This document shows, piece by piece, positions 42,465 through 55,171 of a stretch of DNA of 64,000 nucleotides; the first letter of the stretch is position 1, and each line of letters begins with the position of its first letter. Origin of the DNA: Macrolepiota albuminosa (Eukaryota > Basidiomycota > Agaricomycetes > Agaricales > Agaricaceae). A model generated the notes under the pieces. It was not told the DNA's origin and made no database searches. It saw only the letters and a program-made list of their open reading frames with translations. Location: the NCBI GenBank assembly GCA_027475525.1, contig JAMWFC010000073.1, positions 1,211,413-1,275,412 on the forward strand, written 5' to 3'. The translations under genes and the position numbers were made by a program.

Positions 42465-44801
42465 TTAAGCGCTGGCATGCTTACTTAATTGATATGGGTG
42501 CTTAACGCCCTTCAACTCCAAATAATGGTCAAGTGCTGCTAACTTGGAGCAATGGGAGTGTGGCTCCCATGTTGTGTCCCTGAGGGACCACCGCACCTCA
42601 AACTCGAGTGTATTACGCTCAGTCCACCGGTGCCCTATGATGCACTTGACAAACCATTTGTCATTGTCTCGAGCCCCAAAATCATAGGGGCCTGGGGTCG
42701 CCCTGTTAGGGAATAGCGAGTCGTCGGACACACTATATGGTCGCAACCGCGACACATGGAACTTTGGAATGATGTGTCATTCCTGTAGTGCCTGAGGCAG
42801 CTCCAACACGTAGTTGGAGGTACTTGGCTCCACGTCCAGGACATGGTATGGGCCTACCCATTTTGGGCAGAGTTTACTCGCCCAACCCTTTGGGAGTCTC
42901 AGGTTATGCGTTGACAGATATACCAATGCTCCTACTGCTATAGGCGGTTCTGCTTGCCTACAGTGATTGGTGTTTTTCGCCTGAAAGACTCGCGTCTCTA
43001 TGATGGCGTCATGTGCCACTGCAATGTTCTCCAGGGCCTGCCTGGCAAACTTGACAACTCCCTGGTGGGCCACCACATCAGCACAAATTTAATGCAGCAT
43101 GGAGGGCAAGTACTCTCCATTGAGCTTAAAGGGCACATACCTTGTCATTTCTGAGATACTCACGTTAATCACGAACTCAGTAAGTGGACACCAGTCTACC
43201 CAGTCCCGTTGGTCAGGGCAAACAACTGCCCTCAGAACCTGGCCTATACTGTGGTTGGCCCGCTCAGTTTGCCCATCCGTCTAAGGATGGAAGAACGTCG
43301 ACATAAGGAGTCGTGCTCCTAACAGTTTGTGGAGTTCCCTCCACCATTGAGACATGAACTTTGAGTCATGGTCGCTTGCTATGGTACTAGGCAGCCCATG
43401 CAGCCTAACGATTTTCCGAAGGTAGATCCATGACAGCTCCTTAGCTGTCAGCGTAGTTCGCACCAGTATGAGGTGCATCATGCTCGTCATGCGGCATATT
43501 ACCACCCAGAGGTAATCGAACCCTCTGGACTCGGGAAAGGGACCTACAAAGTCCATTCCAATGGAGTCCCAAGGTTTTACCGGCATGGGTAGCTGGTGTA
43601 GCTTCCCAGGAGGGGATCCAGGGGGCAACTTTGCCCTCTGACACGCTGTGCATGAGGTGCAGAACTTAGTCACTTTTTGGGCCATATGTGGCCACCAATA
43701 CCATCTCCGGATGTAGCCCAACGTTTGGGCAGCACCAAAGTGCCCCACCAGTGCATGGGCCTGGTCCAAGACTTGCGTACAGAGGAGGCAGACCACTGCC
43801 ACCTCTTGACGGTTCTCCGTCGTGATCAGTTCACCAGGCTCATGCCTGAACTGAGGATGGTCGTCGGGATTGGCGATTATCTCAGCATAGAGAGAATCAT
43901 CGCCATATTCCTGCACCACTTCTATCCAGAAGTTGTCGCTGCCCAGGATAGGGGGCTGGGATGAAGGCAATTCGCCTTCGAGCATCTCAGCCAGCGTAAC
44001 GGGTATATCGGGGCGCTCATGCTCCCCAGGTGACACTGGGTCCACAACTTCATGCTCCTTGAGCAACTGGGCGGCTATGTCCCGCTCTTCACACTGCTCT
44101 CTGAGGCAAGTGCTTCGCCTCCGTTTGTCGTCATGCATAGCGCGTACTTCCAGGACATGCTCTCTGAGCTCCTGGTAGTGGTGGAGAGGTAGATCCTCTC
44201 CATCTGGGTCTATGCGGCAGTCTGCCTGCACATACTCATGAGGCTCATGAGCCTCCCCGACTACATCACTCTCAAAGTAGCAAGACAAGCAGTCTGCCAC
44301 TTTGTTGAGTTCACCTTTAACATAGATGATGTCGAACTGGTATCTCGACATGTAGTCTATCCACCATCGCTGACACGGTGACAAGTTCACCTGAGTTTTG
44401 AAGAACTCAAGTGCCTTGTGATCCGTTATGATGTGGATGGGATATCCCATCAGCTTATCCTCCCACTTGAGGAGGGCCTCGAGGATGGCGAGAGTCTTCA
44501 GCTCGTGCACAGCATAGTTTTGCTGGGCCATTGTGAATTTCTTTGACATGAACCTGGCTGGGTGGCAAGTCTGCCAGCTACTTCCCTGACCATACATGGC
44601 TCCGATGCCTGTCTTAGATGCATTGCAAATGAGCCATATTGACTCGTCCCATCTAGGGTTGATTGGTTGAATCACCGGAGTCTTCATACAGATCTGTTTG
44701 ACCATCTCAAAGCACTGCTGATGCAGTGGTCTCCAATTGAATGGTGACCCGTTCTGCGTCATGGCCATAAGTGGCCCAGTATAGGCCGTGACATCGGGCA
44801 A
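42465..44801 (-). pseudogene. pol: Element C pol: RNase H, integrase, chromodomain
   Basis: Minus strand. RNase H region: WLICNASKTGIGAMYGQGS, YPIHIITDHKALEFF. Integrase: zinc finger H...H, CTSCTACQRAKLPPG; catalytic residues kept as GMDFVGPFP, IASDHDSKFM and TDGQTERANHS. A TAA before TDGQTERAN (HP-TDG, from CAA) and a stop near 43090 interrupt it. The GPY-type module KWVGPYHVLDVEPSTSNYVL follows, then a chromodomain-like VKCIIGHRWTERN...FEVRWSLRDTTWEP near 42600. Apart from two to three stops the frame is continuous, making this the best-preserved integrase in the window. Confidence 0.88.
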
Positions 44802-46330
44802 GAAGCTCGATATGTAGTTGACAAGGCCAACAAATTGTTGGATGTCATTGTAGTTTTGTGGTGTGCACCACTCCTAAATGTGATCGAGCTTGTCCTGATT
44901 GGGGTGGATACCCCGCTCATCTATGACATGCCCTAGGCAGTCTATACTCTGAGTGTAAAGCTCACACTTTTTCCACTTCAAGTACAACTTGTACTTGCGT
45001 AGTCATTCAAATACGACTCTGAGGTGCTGCTCATGCTCCTCCATAGAATCCGAGTAGATGAATATGTCATCTAAGTAGACATGCATAAAACGTCCTATTA
45101 CGTCTCGAAAAATAGAGGTCATTAGCCTCTGAAAGGTTGCAGGAGCATTACAGTCTCCAATCTGCATTATGTTGCTCATGAACGTGCCCATGGTCGAGGC
45201 AAATATGGTCTTGGGTACGTCTTCGGTGCGAATGTGCACCTGCTCATAAGTGTCTGTAAGGTCAATCTTCAAGCAATACTTCGCCCGAGCCACGTCTTCC
45301 CGGATCACCTCCTGATCTGGTAAAGGAGTTACATCCTTTATAGTATTGTCATTGCGCTGCCATGCATCAAGAGCTGTTCAAAGGGTTCCATCCTTCTTCG
45401 GGATGCACAATAATAGTGCAGCCTGAGCAGTGGTGCATGGTGACCACTATTGAGCATTCAAATAGCAATTAGTTTCATCACGTAGTTGCTCCTGGAGTGC
45501 GCGCGGGCAGTGTGGCAAGTATATTGCTTGCTCTCATCTATGAAGTTGATCTCATGGTTCACCTCCCACCATGGTGGGAGCTCCTCCTTGGTCCCGTTGA
45601 CCATATTGGCAAATTCTTCTTGCCATTGCTAACGCAACCAAGGTATATCTTCCTTACGAAGGCTTGTTGCCTTCTGCTTCCCCTTCATATGCACCGGGGG
45701 AAGTACTTCCACCATCTCTGAGTGTGACTGAGGCGGCGGTGCATATTGCTCATGCATTGCAAGCACCTGAGTGACACTGTCATCAGGTATGTGTAGTCTC
45801 AGCGGAGAACCCACTGCTGCTGCCTTACAAGCCATAAGGCTTTTTCCCTTGCATACAAGTGAGTACGCTATGGACACCTCGTCCGATGCTGGCTGGCAAT
45901 ATGCTGGTCTGACGGTCATCCATCTCTGGTGCGCATTTTGTGCACACGTGGCTGCCATCAGCTCATTCCACTCCTGCAGCATTCGAGGGTCGTATGCCCA
46001 GTCGTACTCCGGAAGGGGTGCTGGTCGTTCCCATAGGGATCGTGTGTCCCCCTCACATGAGGCTTCTGCCTCTTAGATGCTGTTTCTCAAGTCATCCAAC
46101 TTGACTCGTGAGGACGTAGGTGGGCATACATCCACTGAGTCCTCCTGTTGTCTCACCGTTTGGTGGCGCTTGTCTGGAGGCTTTGCACCTCGAATATCAG
46201 GAGCGATTATTCGCTTGTTGCTCCTCTTGGAGGCTTGATACTCCTCCTCACTCATCATCACCATGTTGTGGTCTGAGCTCAGTCCAGGCATAGCCTGCAC
46301 GTCCTCACCCACATCCTCCACTGCCAGCAC
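44802..46330 (-). pseudogene. pol: Element C pol: reverse transcriptase
   Basis: Minus strand. The N-terminal linker contains TSSRVKLDDLRNSI and a Met-rich segment; the RT core is at 45308-45003: KYCLKIDLTDTYEQVHI, MSNIMQIGDCNAPATFQRLM, HVYLDDIFIYSDS (YLDD catalytic box). A stop after LRVVFE (45003) precedes LRKYKLYLKWKKCELYTQSI, and another lies near 44875. A further stop lies upstream between linker and core. Inactive as read. Confidence 0.85.
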
Positions 46331-46345
46331 TTTGCGCCGGCCAAG

Positions 46346-47101
46346 TCATGGAGACTTCTTGCGTTTCTCCGTAGTGCAATGATGTCGCAGATGATTATCA
46401 GTGTCATCTGCTGTAGCTCGTTCAGCTGGAATCACCTTCCCATTCACTAGTACCTGACAGTGGTCAAAGTCTAGTATGACTTTGTTACGCCGCATAAATG
46501 GTGTTCCCAGTATCATATCATAGCAATCAAAGTTTGCTACATCCATGTATTCCTGGCTATGTGAGCCCAGTGTCTGGACAGTCACATTTGTCCCATACTG
46601 CACCATAGCCTGGCTTTCTACGGTGCCCAGCTGTAACGCCAATGGCATATCCAACTCCTGCATGGATATTCTGTACACATGGGCAAACTGGGGCAGTATG
46701 CCCAACATAGTACTCCCGGAGTCCCATAAGGTCCATGCCTTGTGGCCATCTATGTCCACATACAGGACTAGGCACTCCTTGTCTGCCCATTTCAGTGTAG
46801 GGCGCTGCAAAGTGCCCTCTGCTTGACAAAGAGTCACCTTCTTCATCCAAACCACATTATTCTTTTCGGGATTATTTGAAGATGGCCAATCCGTCATCGC
46901 TGCTAGGCACTCAGAGTTGCTGTCACGACTGTAGTACTTGTTGTCGTAGATGTTGTCATATATGTCAACTGTGACATACTCCTCCCCCTCCATGACCACA
47001 CTTTTGGGCTTAGCACCCGATGCCTCCTTTGGGGGCTCTTGGTTGTTTGTGGGGTGCTCTGCCTCAAACTCAGCAGACACGTCTCCATCACTCCCACTCA
47101 C
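46346..47101 (-). CDS. Element C protease (retropepsin) region
   Basis: Minus strand, 251 codons without a stop. It starts MSGSDGDVSAEFEAEH; the active-site-like LWDSGSTMLGILPQFAHVY contains D-S-G-S (Ser instead of the more common Thr/Ala). ANFDCYDMILGTPFMRRNK is the distal ILGxPF motif. An acidic N-terminal extension with VDIYDNIYDN is shared with element B. Cleaves the Gag-Pol polyprotein in this class of element. Confidence 0.8.
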   Translation of the reverse strand: MSGSDGDVSAEFEAEHPTNNQEPPKEASGAKPKSVVMEGEEYVTVDIYDNIYDNKYYSRDSNSECLAAMTDWPSSNNPEKNNVVWMKKVTLCQAEGTLQRPTLKWADKECLVLYVDIDGHKAWTLWDSGSTMLGILPQFAHVYRISMQELDMPLALQLGTVESQAMVQYGTNVTVQTLGSHSQEYMDVANFDCYDMILGTPFMRRNKVILDFDHCQVLVNGKVIPAERATADDTDNHLRHHCTTEKRKKSP

Positions 47102-49676
47102 GGCTGCAGTATGTGCTGCTCAAAGGTGGGTGCAGGGTGTATACCCCTTCCTTGGAGCTCCCAGCTTTGCGGGGCAATTGGTAGCGTAGTGGCCTGGCTG
47201 GCCACACATGAAACAAGTCCCCGTCTGACCTGGTGGATTGGCTGGCTTGAAGTCCAGCCTTGGTTTAGGACGTTCTCTGTCCGGCGCCTGCTCTGAGCAT
47301 GGGCGGCTCTGCTCTTGGTTTGCAGCAGGGGCTCTGTGTACCACAAACCGTGTGTTGCAGTCACGATCCAAATCGGCCTTTTTGGCCAAGAAGGTCCCCA
47401 CATGCTGACCCATGAGGGTGCCCCAGCAGGCGGTAGTCGCCTGGTTCCCCCTTTGTGTCCACTCCGATGCTCGTAGTGGTTGGCAGTCTTCAGGGACTGC
47501 CCCTACCTGATGGCATATGCCACAAACTCCTCCACATCGTTGACTTCTGGGGACAGTCCATCCTCACATATCAGGTAGCGGCGCATGTCTGCTGAAATGC
47601 CATCGAAGAATGTTTCGAGCATAGTATATCCATCCGGATATACTGCCATATTCTGGGCATGGTCATTAAGGGTATCGTAGAACCCTTGCACTCTCAACTT
47701 CTCAGTGTACTTGGCAGACTGAAACTCCCACCTTGTATCCTGTAGCGTTGAGGGGTGCACAAATCAATTGTACAGTCCTGTAAGGACTCCTTTGAACGTC
47801 CACTCATACTGGACATGGTTGACATGCAGTACTGCCTGTCAAAACCACCCCATGGCCTCTTTAGCCAAGAACTCAGGCAGAACGAAGATTCATTCTTGTT
47901 CCATACAGTTGCCTCCATATAAGCACATGGCAAGATGGGTGCATACATCCATCGCCCAATCCTCCAAGTCGCTGAACTTGGACATGCCTGTGTAGGCGCA
48001 AATATGCCTACTGTCTGCTTTACACAGCTTCACTCCATTGGGTAACCATAAGGTCACACCCAGGGCATCATTGACTACTCAATGCAGGCAATTGTGCATG
48101 GCTTCACGATGCATTCAAATGGCCTCCCGCTGACCTGGTGATCTAGTCACCAAATCAGCGGCCTGGGGAAGTGACTTCCCTCGTCCACCCTGTGGAGGAT
48201 GCCCCGAGCCTCCTCGACTGTGGGCATAATTGCCCTTGTCTTGAGGAGTCAACCTAGGGCTGTCATCCCAGCCATTACCAGGGGCATCACATCTCATGGC
48301 GCCATCTCGATTGAGGAAGTCTCCTCGATCATGATCGTTGCGCCGCCCTGGAACTGGAGAAGCTTGATTCTCCTAGCCCTGCGTGATGAATTGACGACGC
48401 ATCTCGTCAATGGGCTTAGTGCCCTCAAATACAATGCCCTGATCGTCGATAAGGGACTGTCCCTTAGTCCTGAGGTCACCATTGCGCATATGTTGATATG
48501 CGACTCTGTCGCTCAACGTTTCTGCTATGGGCACGTGCAGCATCACAGATGCCTCGCTCTCCACCTTGAGCACGGTATTATTGTGCCCATCTGGTCCTGA
48601 CATATCTGTCCTAAGGTCTCGGTTACGCATGTGTGGGCTCCTCACGCCACTCTTGTCCTGCTGGAGTATAGAAAGTACTCACTGGTTTTACTTCGGGCAC
48701 TTCCTGTGCCCGTGCTAGTGCCTCCACTAGCTTGATTCCAACATTTTGATTGCGATATGCCGAGCATTCCTTGGAAGTGTGGCTCCAGGGAGTCTGTGGC
48801 CTTCTGCTGCACATACATTTGCAGCTCCATAGTGAGCACTCTCACCATCAAATTAGTATATTTTGTACTGAATACATTGGGCACTTCATGCCCTTGTCGC
48901 CTAAGTGCTACTATATGTGCTGACACATAGCGCTCGAGTCATGCTTGGGTGGTGTATTTCATCACCTCTGGGTGCAAATCCCAGAACACCTGCAATTGCA
49001 CGGTGTACACGGTTTTCAGCCGCTGCTCCTCTGCTCCGGCGTCGTCGTCACTTGATGACTCAATCGCCTCCTCTGGAAGCTCTACAACCTCCGGAGCTTC
49101 CTCCACTGCTGGCGTGCATGGGAATCGGTTTTCCGTGCAGGCTACTTCAGGACTTGCAGCCTCATCTGGTACCTCTTCTATGCAGGCTTCCACTATCTTA
49201 GAGGGCAGTGAGCCCGCTGCAGACCGCCTGGTCCCACTACTCCAGCTTGGAGGGATAGCTCTCCCAGTCCGTACCACTGACTTGGTATCTCCTGAGACGC
49301 CATAGGTGCCTGTTGACTGTTGGCTGTCCTTAGGGGGCCCTTTTGAAGCTAGTCGGCTAGACCGTCGCAGTCCTCCTGGCAGCTGCATAACTGGGGGAGT
49401 TAATCCCCCTGGCATCTTGTCCTGGAGACGTTGCTGACCGTCCTGCTGTGAGCTTTCAGCTCTCTGGGCCTCGCTTTCATTCCCAGGCAGGTCAGTGCTC
49501 CGACCTTGGTCTTGAGTCTTGGGTCTTGCCTGACCCACATTGGACGCTAATGCGTCCTGGGTGTCTGCTGGGTCTCTCTGTAGATCGTGGGCATCCCGCC
49601 CACCATCAGTGGACACTGCAGGTATGGGATTACTCATTGATTCCCTGTTTAAAATTTGCACAGTGTGGCTGTGCAA
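47098..49676 (-). pseudogene. gag: Element C gag
   Basis: Minus strand. N-terminal 245-codon segment (49676-48939) MHSHTVQILNRESMSNPIPA is Ser/Gln/Glu-rich with RRSSRLASKGPP. A middle part follows with SKYTNLMVRVLTMELQMYVQ-type sequence. A capsid-like part has DLEDWAMDVCTHLAMCLYGG, GFYDTLNDHAQNMAVYPDGY and SADMRRYLICEDGLSPEVND (about 47970-47510). The CCHC knuckle GTCFMCGQPGHYATNCP lies near 47200. Several stops separate the parts. It is clearly related to element B gag (EDWAMDICYHLAACCYG). Confidence 0.75.
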
Positions 49677-49774
49677 GAAGCTCGAGAAGCTGATAGAGGT
49701 ATGGGATTACTCATTGATTCCCTGTTTAAAATTTGCACAGTGTGGCTGTGCAAGAAGCTCGAGAAGCTGATAGA
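49621..49774. repeat. 77-bp perfect tandem repeat at element C gag start
   Basis: Copies 49621-49697 and 49698-49774 are identical and duplicate the leader and start region of gag next to the 5' LTR. Confidence 0.95.
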
Positions 49775-49845
49775 GTTCTGTCAACGAACTCAGCGACTGA
49801 CATCAGATGCTAGGCCATAGATCCTAGCTGGTGGATTCAAAAAAA

Positions 49846-50080
49846 TGTAATGAAGTTACGGGTTTGAAAGAGCTTAGTGTGCATACCACAATGAATCAGA
49901 CCAGACCGGTCTATTGACAATGTAGTGTACAACAAAAAAGTAAGCTGCTTAGTAAGCAGCACATGTAACTAGATATAATAAAGTAATTAATATCAATATT
50001 ATATTATAATAAGTATAATATAATATCTACTACAGTAAGTAAAGCTATGTGGCCAACGCCACATAGCGGACTACGCTACA
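49846..50080 (-). repeat. Element C 5' LTR
   Basis: 235 bp; plus strand TGTAATGAAG...CTACGCTACA. It differs from 38822-39055 at only a handful of positions, for example TATTAATATTA against TATCAATATTA and CACCATATAGTGG against CGCCACATAGCGG. Confidence 0.9.
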
Positions 50081-52127
50081 CTACAATAGAAGAGAGCAGA
50101 ATTGTTGCAGTAACAACAGTGGAGGTCATGATTGTAGACAGAACAATCAAGACAATAATAATTGTTGTAATGGTGGCAAGCAGGCTGGTAGACCACCAGC
50201 AGATCGAGAGGTGAGGCAACAGCCTACCCCATGGTCAGAAAGAACAGCCAACAAACACCTGTTTTGCAGCCCTTAGGCATTCTCAATGCCTGCCCTTCAT
50301 AATCTGCATAAAAATATGCCTGGAATAAATGAAGTGGTACAGATCCACATGGATCATATGCATGACTGCCTCACTTATCTGGTGGATGACTCCCTTGGAG
50401 TCAGGTTTAAATTCCCTGCCAGGGTAAGTTCCCACAAATCTGATGGTAAGCACATACGTGCATATGCTGGAGGGCATAGGTTCTCACAGCTAGAGGACTG
50501 GGCCATGGACATCTGCTACCACTTGGCAGCCTGCTGCTATGGTAGAGATGACATGGACCAGGAGAGAATATTTATGTTACCTGAATTTATGGAAGGAGAG
50601 GCTTGAAATTGGTTCTGCCACCATGTCTTTCACATCAATCACAATAAATTGCATTGGACATTTAAAGAGGTCTTGATAGGACTGTATAATTGTTTCATCA
50701 ATGCTGCAACCATGCAGGAGGCTCATGATGCCTTCAGAAAGGCAGTGTATGATGCCAAAACTGGCATTCAGACTGAGTTCTTGGTGTATGCTATTTGGTA
50801 TGATCAGTCAACATGAACTGCAAATCATTATGAACAGCGTAGTTCATGCCAAGGGCCTGTGAACCATCAGGCAGTGAAAGTGGAAACCTTCCTTGCCAAA
50901 TAGTTGGAGATGGAGAAGAATTGCAATCTGCAATTTGTCATACATAAAACAATTTCAGGAGGCCAGTAGCCTCAATCAAAACCTGCTGGATATTTGCTAG
51001 CCAGAGATAATTGACCCTATTCAGGTCACAATCAGGTAGCAGCTAGGGAGGGCCCAGCACCGGAAGTGCATCTGGTGGGCAAATCTGGTCTGGTCATGGG
51101 AGCAACCTAGAGGAAGCCTGTAGTAGACTTGCCTGGATGCTACAATTGTGGTAAGGTTGGGCATTTTGCTAAAAAATGTCCCATCCCACTCAAAGCACAC
51201 ATCTGTGTGGCCCATACAGCTGTGGCTCTGAGCAATATTATCAGTGATAACAAGGATGAGCAAGCCATTGAAGAGGCTGAGAAAGAGCTGCAAGAAGTGG
51301 ATGACACTGAAAGCATCCAGATTGATGGTGATGAATATGTCGCAGTGGATGTGTATGACAGTGACTACTACACTCGCAGTGACAAGGATGAGCATTTGTT
51401 TGCATTGACAAAGTGCCAGGGAGATCAGCATGTCTGGATGAGATATGTAACATTGCAAAAGGCAACTACCAAGTTACAATGCCCATGTTATACTCCTGAA
51501 GAGAAGGAGTGCCTGGTAACCTATGTGGATGTCAATAGATATCCAGCCTGGATGTTGTGGAACTCAGGAAGTACCACTATGGGCATTACATCCCAGTTTG
51601 CTCATGTCAATGTGATACATGTTCATGAGTTGGAAGAGCCACTGATGCTTCAGTTGGGGACTGTAGGGAGCCATGCCATAGTGCAGTTTGGCACTGAAGT
51701 AAAAATAAAGATGTCAGGGATGTCAACCAAGGAGTATGTGGATATAGCAAATTTTGATTGCTATGACATGATTATTGGTATGCTGTTTATGCATAAGAAT
51801 AAGGTGTTTCTGGACTTTAAAAACAACATGGTTGTTGTGAATGGTAAGCCTATGAAGGTGGAGAAGGTTGTGTTAAGCAACATGGATAGTCACTTGCAGT
51901 GCTATTGCATGACAGAGAAGCATTGCAACAAACATGACTGACTAAATAGTTGCAAAAAAGTGATGGTGCAGGAGGTGGAAGATGAGCAAGTTCTACCAAA
52001 GAGCCTGCTGGCAGATTTGCTAGCTATTCTGATGTCTGAGGAAGAGTTTCAAGAAACTCTGAAGAAGGGGAAGTACTCAGATGTGGTCGGGTATAAATGA
52101 AAAAAGCCTAATCAGGCTGGACAGCAT
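50081..52127 (+). pseudogene. Element B1 gag C-terminus, CCHC and protease
   Basis: Continuation of B1 after element C. Capsid: DSLGVRFKFPARVSSHKSDG, LEDWAMDICYHLAACCYGRD, then a stop after MEGEA. The CCHC knuckle GCYNCGKVGHFAKKCPI starts at about 51135. The protease frame 51129-51941 is open for 270 codons: YVAVDVYDSDYY, MLWNSGSTTMGITSQFAHV (N-S-G-S, so the catalytic Asp is Asn), ANFDCYDMIIGMLFMHKNK. Linker sequence to RT follows until solo LTR D at 52128. Confidence 0.8.
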
Positions 52128-53046
52128 TGTAGTACTTGGTGGCAAGTATTACTGTAGTTCTGGGGCTTATTGGTAACTCAGAAAGTTTCCTTTAATCCAC
52201 ACTGTTGCTTGATGATAAACTTGGTGTATTGGGTGCTTCTCAGAATATCAAATACTCTGGTGGGCAGTAGAAGGTTCTCAGTCAACTCCAGCCTAAGCAG
52301 TTCACTCCCTGAGAACTACTGAGCCTTTGTTTTCCAATAGACTTCCAAGAAGAGGTTCAGTAAACTCTAGCCTAGGTGATTCACTCCCTGGGAACCACTG
52401 AGCCTTTGCCTATCAAATGCCTGTCCATTCTCTACTAAACTTGGGCTATTTATACTGTTTTCCTGGTGCACAGACCACTATCTACACCTGACTCTTTGTT
52501 GTCAACTCCCCAGCCTCCAGAACATATTTGATAGTCCAATTTCCCTTTTGGGAGGCATGTTTTGGTGCCACCAGTTCCACCATTCCTCTAGATGTCTCTG
52601 ATTGCCACTTCCCCATTTGCTTCAGCTCTATTTAGCATGACCCCATTCATAAATCCTTTTTTCCTCTTTTAGCGCTTCCCTGCATTCCATGCTTCTTTTG
52701 ACATCCCTCCATGCTTCTTTTCCTTTCCCCTTTCAGTCATGTCAAATCGGGCATTGTCAGATCTGATCTTGATCTAGATCATCACAAATTGATCCCATTT
52801 TGTCACTTCTGCCAGCTCCCATGCTTCCCCTCCCCATTACAGTGGTTGGACTATTGTTGAGTGGATAGCTTGAGCTGGTCCCTGCCCTTTGTTCTGTACT
52901 GTCCGTGTATTTATTGGAGTGTTTTTGGAGATATAATTTGTTGGGACTGCTACCAGGAGGCTTACAGTTTTCAGCCTTATAATTAAATGTTTATTTTGAC
53001 TTCTGATGCCTGTTGTGTCTCTGACTGCTGGTACAGTGTCGTATCA
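52128..53046 (+). mobile_element. Solo LTR, family D, plus orientation
   Basis: 919 bp, TGTAGTACTTGGTGGC...GTGTCGTATCA, with a perfect 4-bp duplication GCAT on each side (52124-52127, 53047-53050). It contains a diverged internal repeat at 79-bp spacing (TTCACTCCCTG at 52301 and 52380), different from the 77-bp class. B1 pol linker sequence continues on both sides. Confidence 0.92.
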
Positions 53047-53354
53047 GCATAGGAATGAGTGTGATAAACATGTGGTGGAGTTGCTAGAATGCCAGTCAAC
53101 TAGCTCTTGAGTGAAGGTGGAGGATCTCATCAAGGAAAAGGTATATAGCACAATAGGAACTGTGAGAAGCACAAGGTCACTAATAAATCAACCAGTGCCT
53201 CAGCCAGAAGTGTGATGGGCATACAACCCACAAATGCCATGAGAGTAGAATGAGTTGGTAGTGTCAATAGTGACACATACTATAGAAAGAGTGCAGTCAA
53301 CCCAGATGGGAAAGGTATACTATCACACACAAGAGGACAAGATTTCTGAAGCAT
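53047..53354 (+). pseudogene. Element B1 protease-RT linker
   Basis: Matches 59060-59360 of element B2 (GTGGAGTTGC, ACTAGCTCTTG, GGTATATAGCACA, AATGAGTTGGTAGTGTCAAT) but has stops. It ends at GAAGCAT where the element E LTR begins; B1 would continue beyond the window after the nested stack. Confidence 0.75.
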
Positions 53355-53852
53355 TGTAAGGACGACCTCTAGAGGCTGTGGCTCAGTCACACAGCTGGCA
53401 GAGGAAGATCCAAAGTATATTAGAGTATGTACTGACAATATCATAATAACTACTCACCTGGCAGAGGGAGATCCAAAGAGAACAAGTCTAGGGATTCCCT
53501 ATGCCAGGTTGAATGCTTCTGAGGCCTCTGAAGCATGGGAAACAACTGTACAGTACAACAAAACCTTAAAAACTCGAAAATTGCCTACACAAACACTTGT
53601 ACAAATAAGGGGCAAACTCTGGCAAACTCTGGCTTATATAAGCAGTCTGGAAGTGGTGCTGAGGGGCCCACACTTGTCTGAATGGTAGCTAAAGAACCAG
53701 AGCACCTCAAGGGCTAAGAGTAGTACTAACAGATAGTGTTGAAGGAATAGAAACAGTGAAATGAAATAATGTCAGAAGAAATAAGAGAATGAATGAAGGG
53801 AGAGTAAAGAGGTAAGGAGTGAGAAAAGGAAGAAATGAGGAGTTCCCTGACA
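53355..53852 (-). repeat. Element E 3' LTR
   Basis: 498 bp; on the minus strand TGTCAGGGAACTCC...CCTTACA. On the coding strand it is preceded by purine-rich AGAGGAGGAGTGA, a good polypurine tract. It contains a short 21-bp direct repeat (CTGGCAGAGG-A/G-AGATCC at 53395 and 53458) and a TATA-like TTATATAAGC near 53637. Confidence 0.8.
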
Positions 53853-55171
53853 TCACTCCTCCTCTAGAGCATGGTGTCTCGACGTGCTGGATAGAAGTAG
53901 TTCTAGATGGCCTGGTCTACCTTGGAAAGAGAATAGAGGCCTCTGATTGCCCAGGGAGCATTAGGATGCTGTTGATAGAATTCCCAGACCAAGGCAGGGG
54001 CATGGACATTTTCTTGTGGCTCCCAGGAGATATCCTTGATTTCATAGCCCTTCCACTTGACCTTGAACTGAAGCTTGTTCCTAAAGAGTCAGCTGTCTAA
54101 GATCCATTCTACTTTGTACTCTTCTTGGTTGTCTACCAGAACTGGAGGTGGAGGTGGCTGTGGATGTCAACTTGGGATTGGATCCTCTGGAGCTGAAGAG
54201 AGCTTCACCACATTGAAGACTGGATGGAGTTGACTCATTCCACTAGGCAGCTTGAGTCAATAGGCTAGTGGGCCTACCTGCCTTACTATAGGAAAGGGTC
54301 CTAGACAACGGTGAGAGAGCTTCTGAGAAGATTGGGTGGTAGCGATATCAGAGGCATCCAGGTAGACTCAATCTACAGGCTTGTACTTGGGGGCTGGAGT
54401 TTGTCCATGATCATAGTAGCAGGCCATGTCATCCTTTGCCTTAGCTAAAGCAGCCTTGGCTTTCTCCTGGGCTGCCTTCATCCAATCTATGAACTTATTG
54501 ACAGCTTTATTCTCTGAAGGTTGTCTACAAGGCTCAAATCCCATCTGAGGGTGTCAACCAGTATCTAGAAGGAAAGGAGACATCTAGGTGGCAGCGTGTA
54601 CACAGTTGTTGTATTGAAACTCTGCCTCTAGTAATAGGTCATCCCAGTCATCCTGTCATTCATTGCAGAAGAGCCAGAGATACTGTTCTAGCTCCTGGTT
54701 GACATGCTCAGTCTGGCCATCAGACTGGGGGTGGTAGACTGTGGAAGTGTGGAGTTTGACATGGAGGAGGCGATACAGCTCTCTAGTAAACTCTGCCACA
54801 AACTGAGGTCTACGATCGGAGACTTAAGCATCTGACAACCCATGGAGTTTCCAGACATGCTTCTGGTACAGATTAGCGGTGCCCATGGCTGAGCAAGTAG
54901 TGTGTGTTGGAATAAAATGAGCACGCTTGCCACAGAGATCCACTACTACCATGATCACATCATATCCATGAGAGTCTGGTAACTCAACAATGAAGTCTAC
55001 CAAGGCCACATTTCAACGCTCAGCTAGAATAGGCAATGAATGAAGCTGTCCCATAGGAGGCTGACGATGAGGCTTAGTCTGAAGGCAAAAGTCACAGGTA
55101 GAGGTGTAAGAGCCAATATACCATGACATTTGAGGCCACCAGTAATTCCATGAGACCAGCTCCAGTGTCTT
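53853..55171 (-). pseudogene. pol: Element E (chromovirus) integrase and chromodomain
   Basis: Minus strand. The integrase zinc part YTSTCDFCLQTKPHRQPPMG lies near 55090, followed by [40 protein letters not shown] and HPQSDGQTEHVNQELEQYL, so the D, D, E triad is present. Then come GQTPAPKYKPVD, PVFNVVKLS-type sequence and a classical chromodomain FKVKWKGYEIKDISWEPQEN (about 54070-54010) ending LSKVDQAI. Multiple stops. The remainder (zinc-finger start, RT, gag) is displaced by the element B2 LTR at 55172. Confidence 0.82.

Larger units (their letters stand above)
38822..50080 (-). mobile_element. Complete Ty3/gypsy element C (11.26 kb) nested in B1
   Basis: Flanked by LTRs 38822-39055 and 49846-50080 (about 235 bp, very similar) and by a perfect 5-bp duplication CTACA (38817-38821, 50081-50085). 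Removing it restores the B-family gag string GTGATCACTACAATAG. On the minus strand the order is gag, CCHC, protease, RT, RNase H, integrase, chromodomain, then about 3.1 kb of extra coding sequence before the 3' LTR. Near-identical LTRs suggest fairly recent insertion, but stops (mostly C-to-T type) are present in most genes. Confidence 0.92.

Noticed and set aside
52261..52400. Tandem repeat in the solo LTR as another 77-bp event
   Set aside because: The spacing is 79 bp and the copies are clearly diverged, so it is an older, real duplication. The 91-bp duplication at 60961 is likewise a separate event.
53819..54100. 93-codon plus-strand frame as a gene
   Set aside because: It is the reverse complement of the element E chromodomain region, where the minus strand gives VKWKGYEIKDISWEPQEN.
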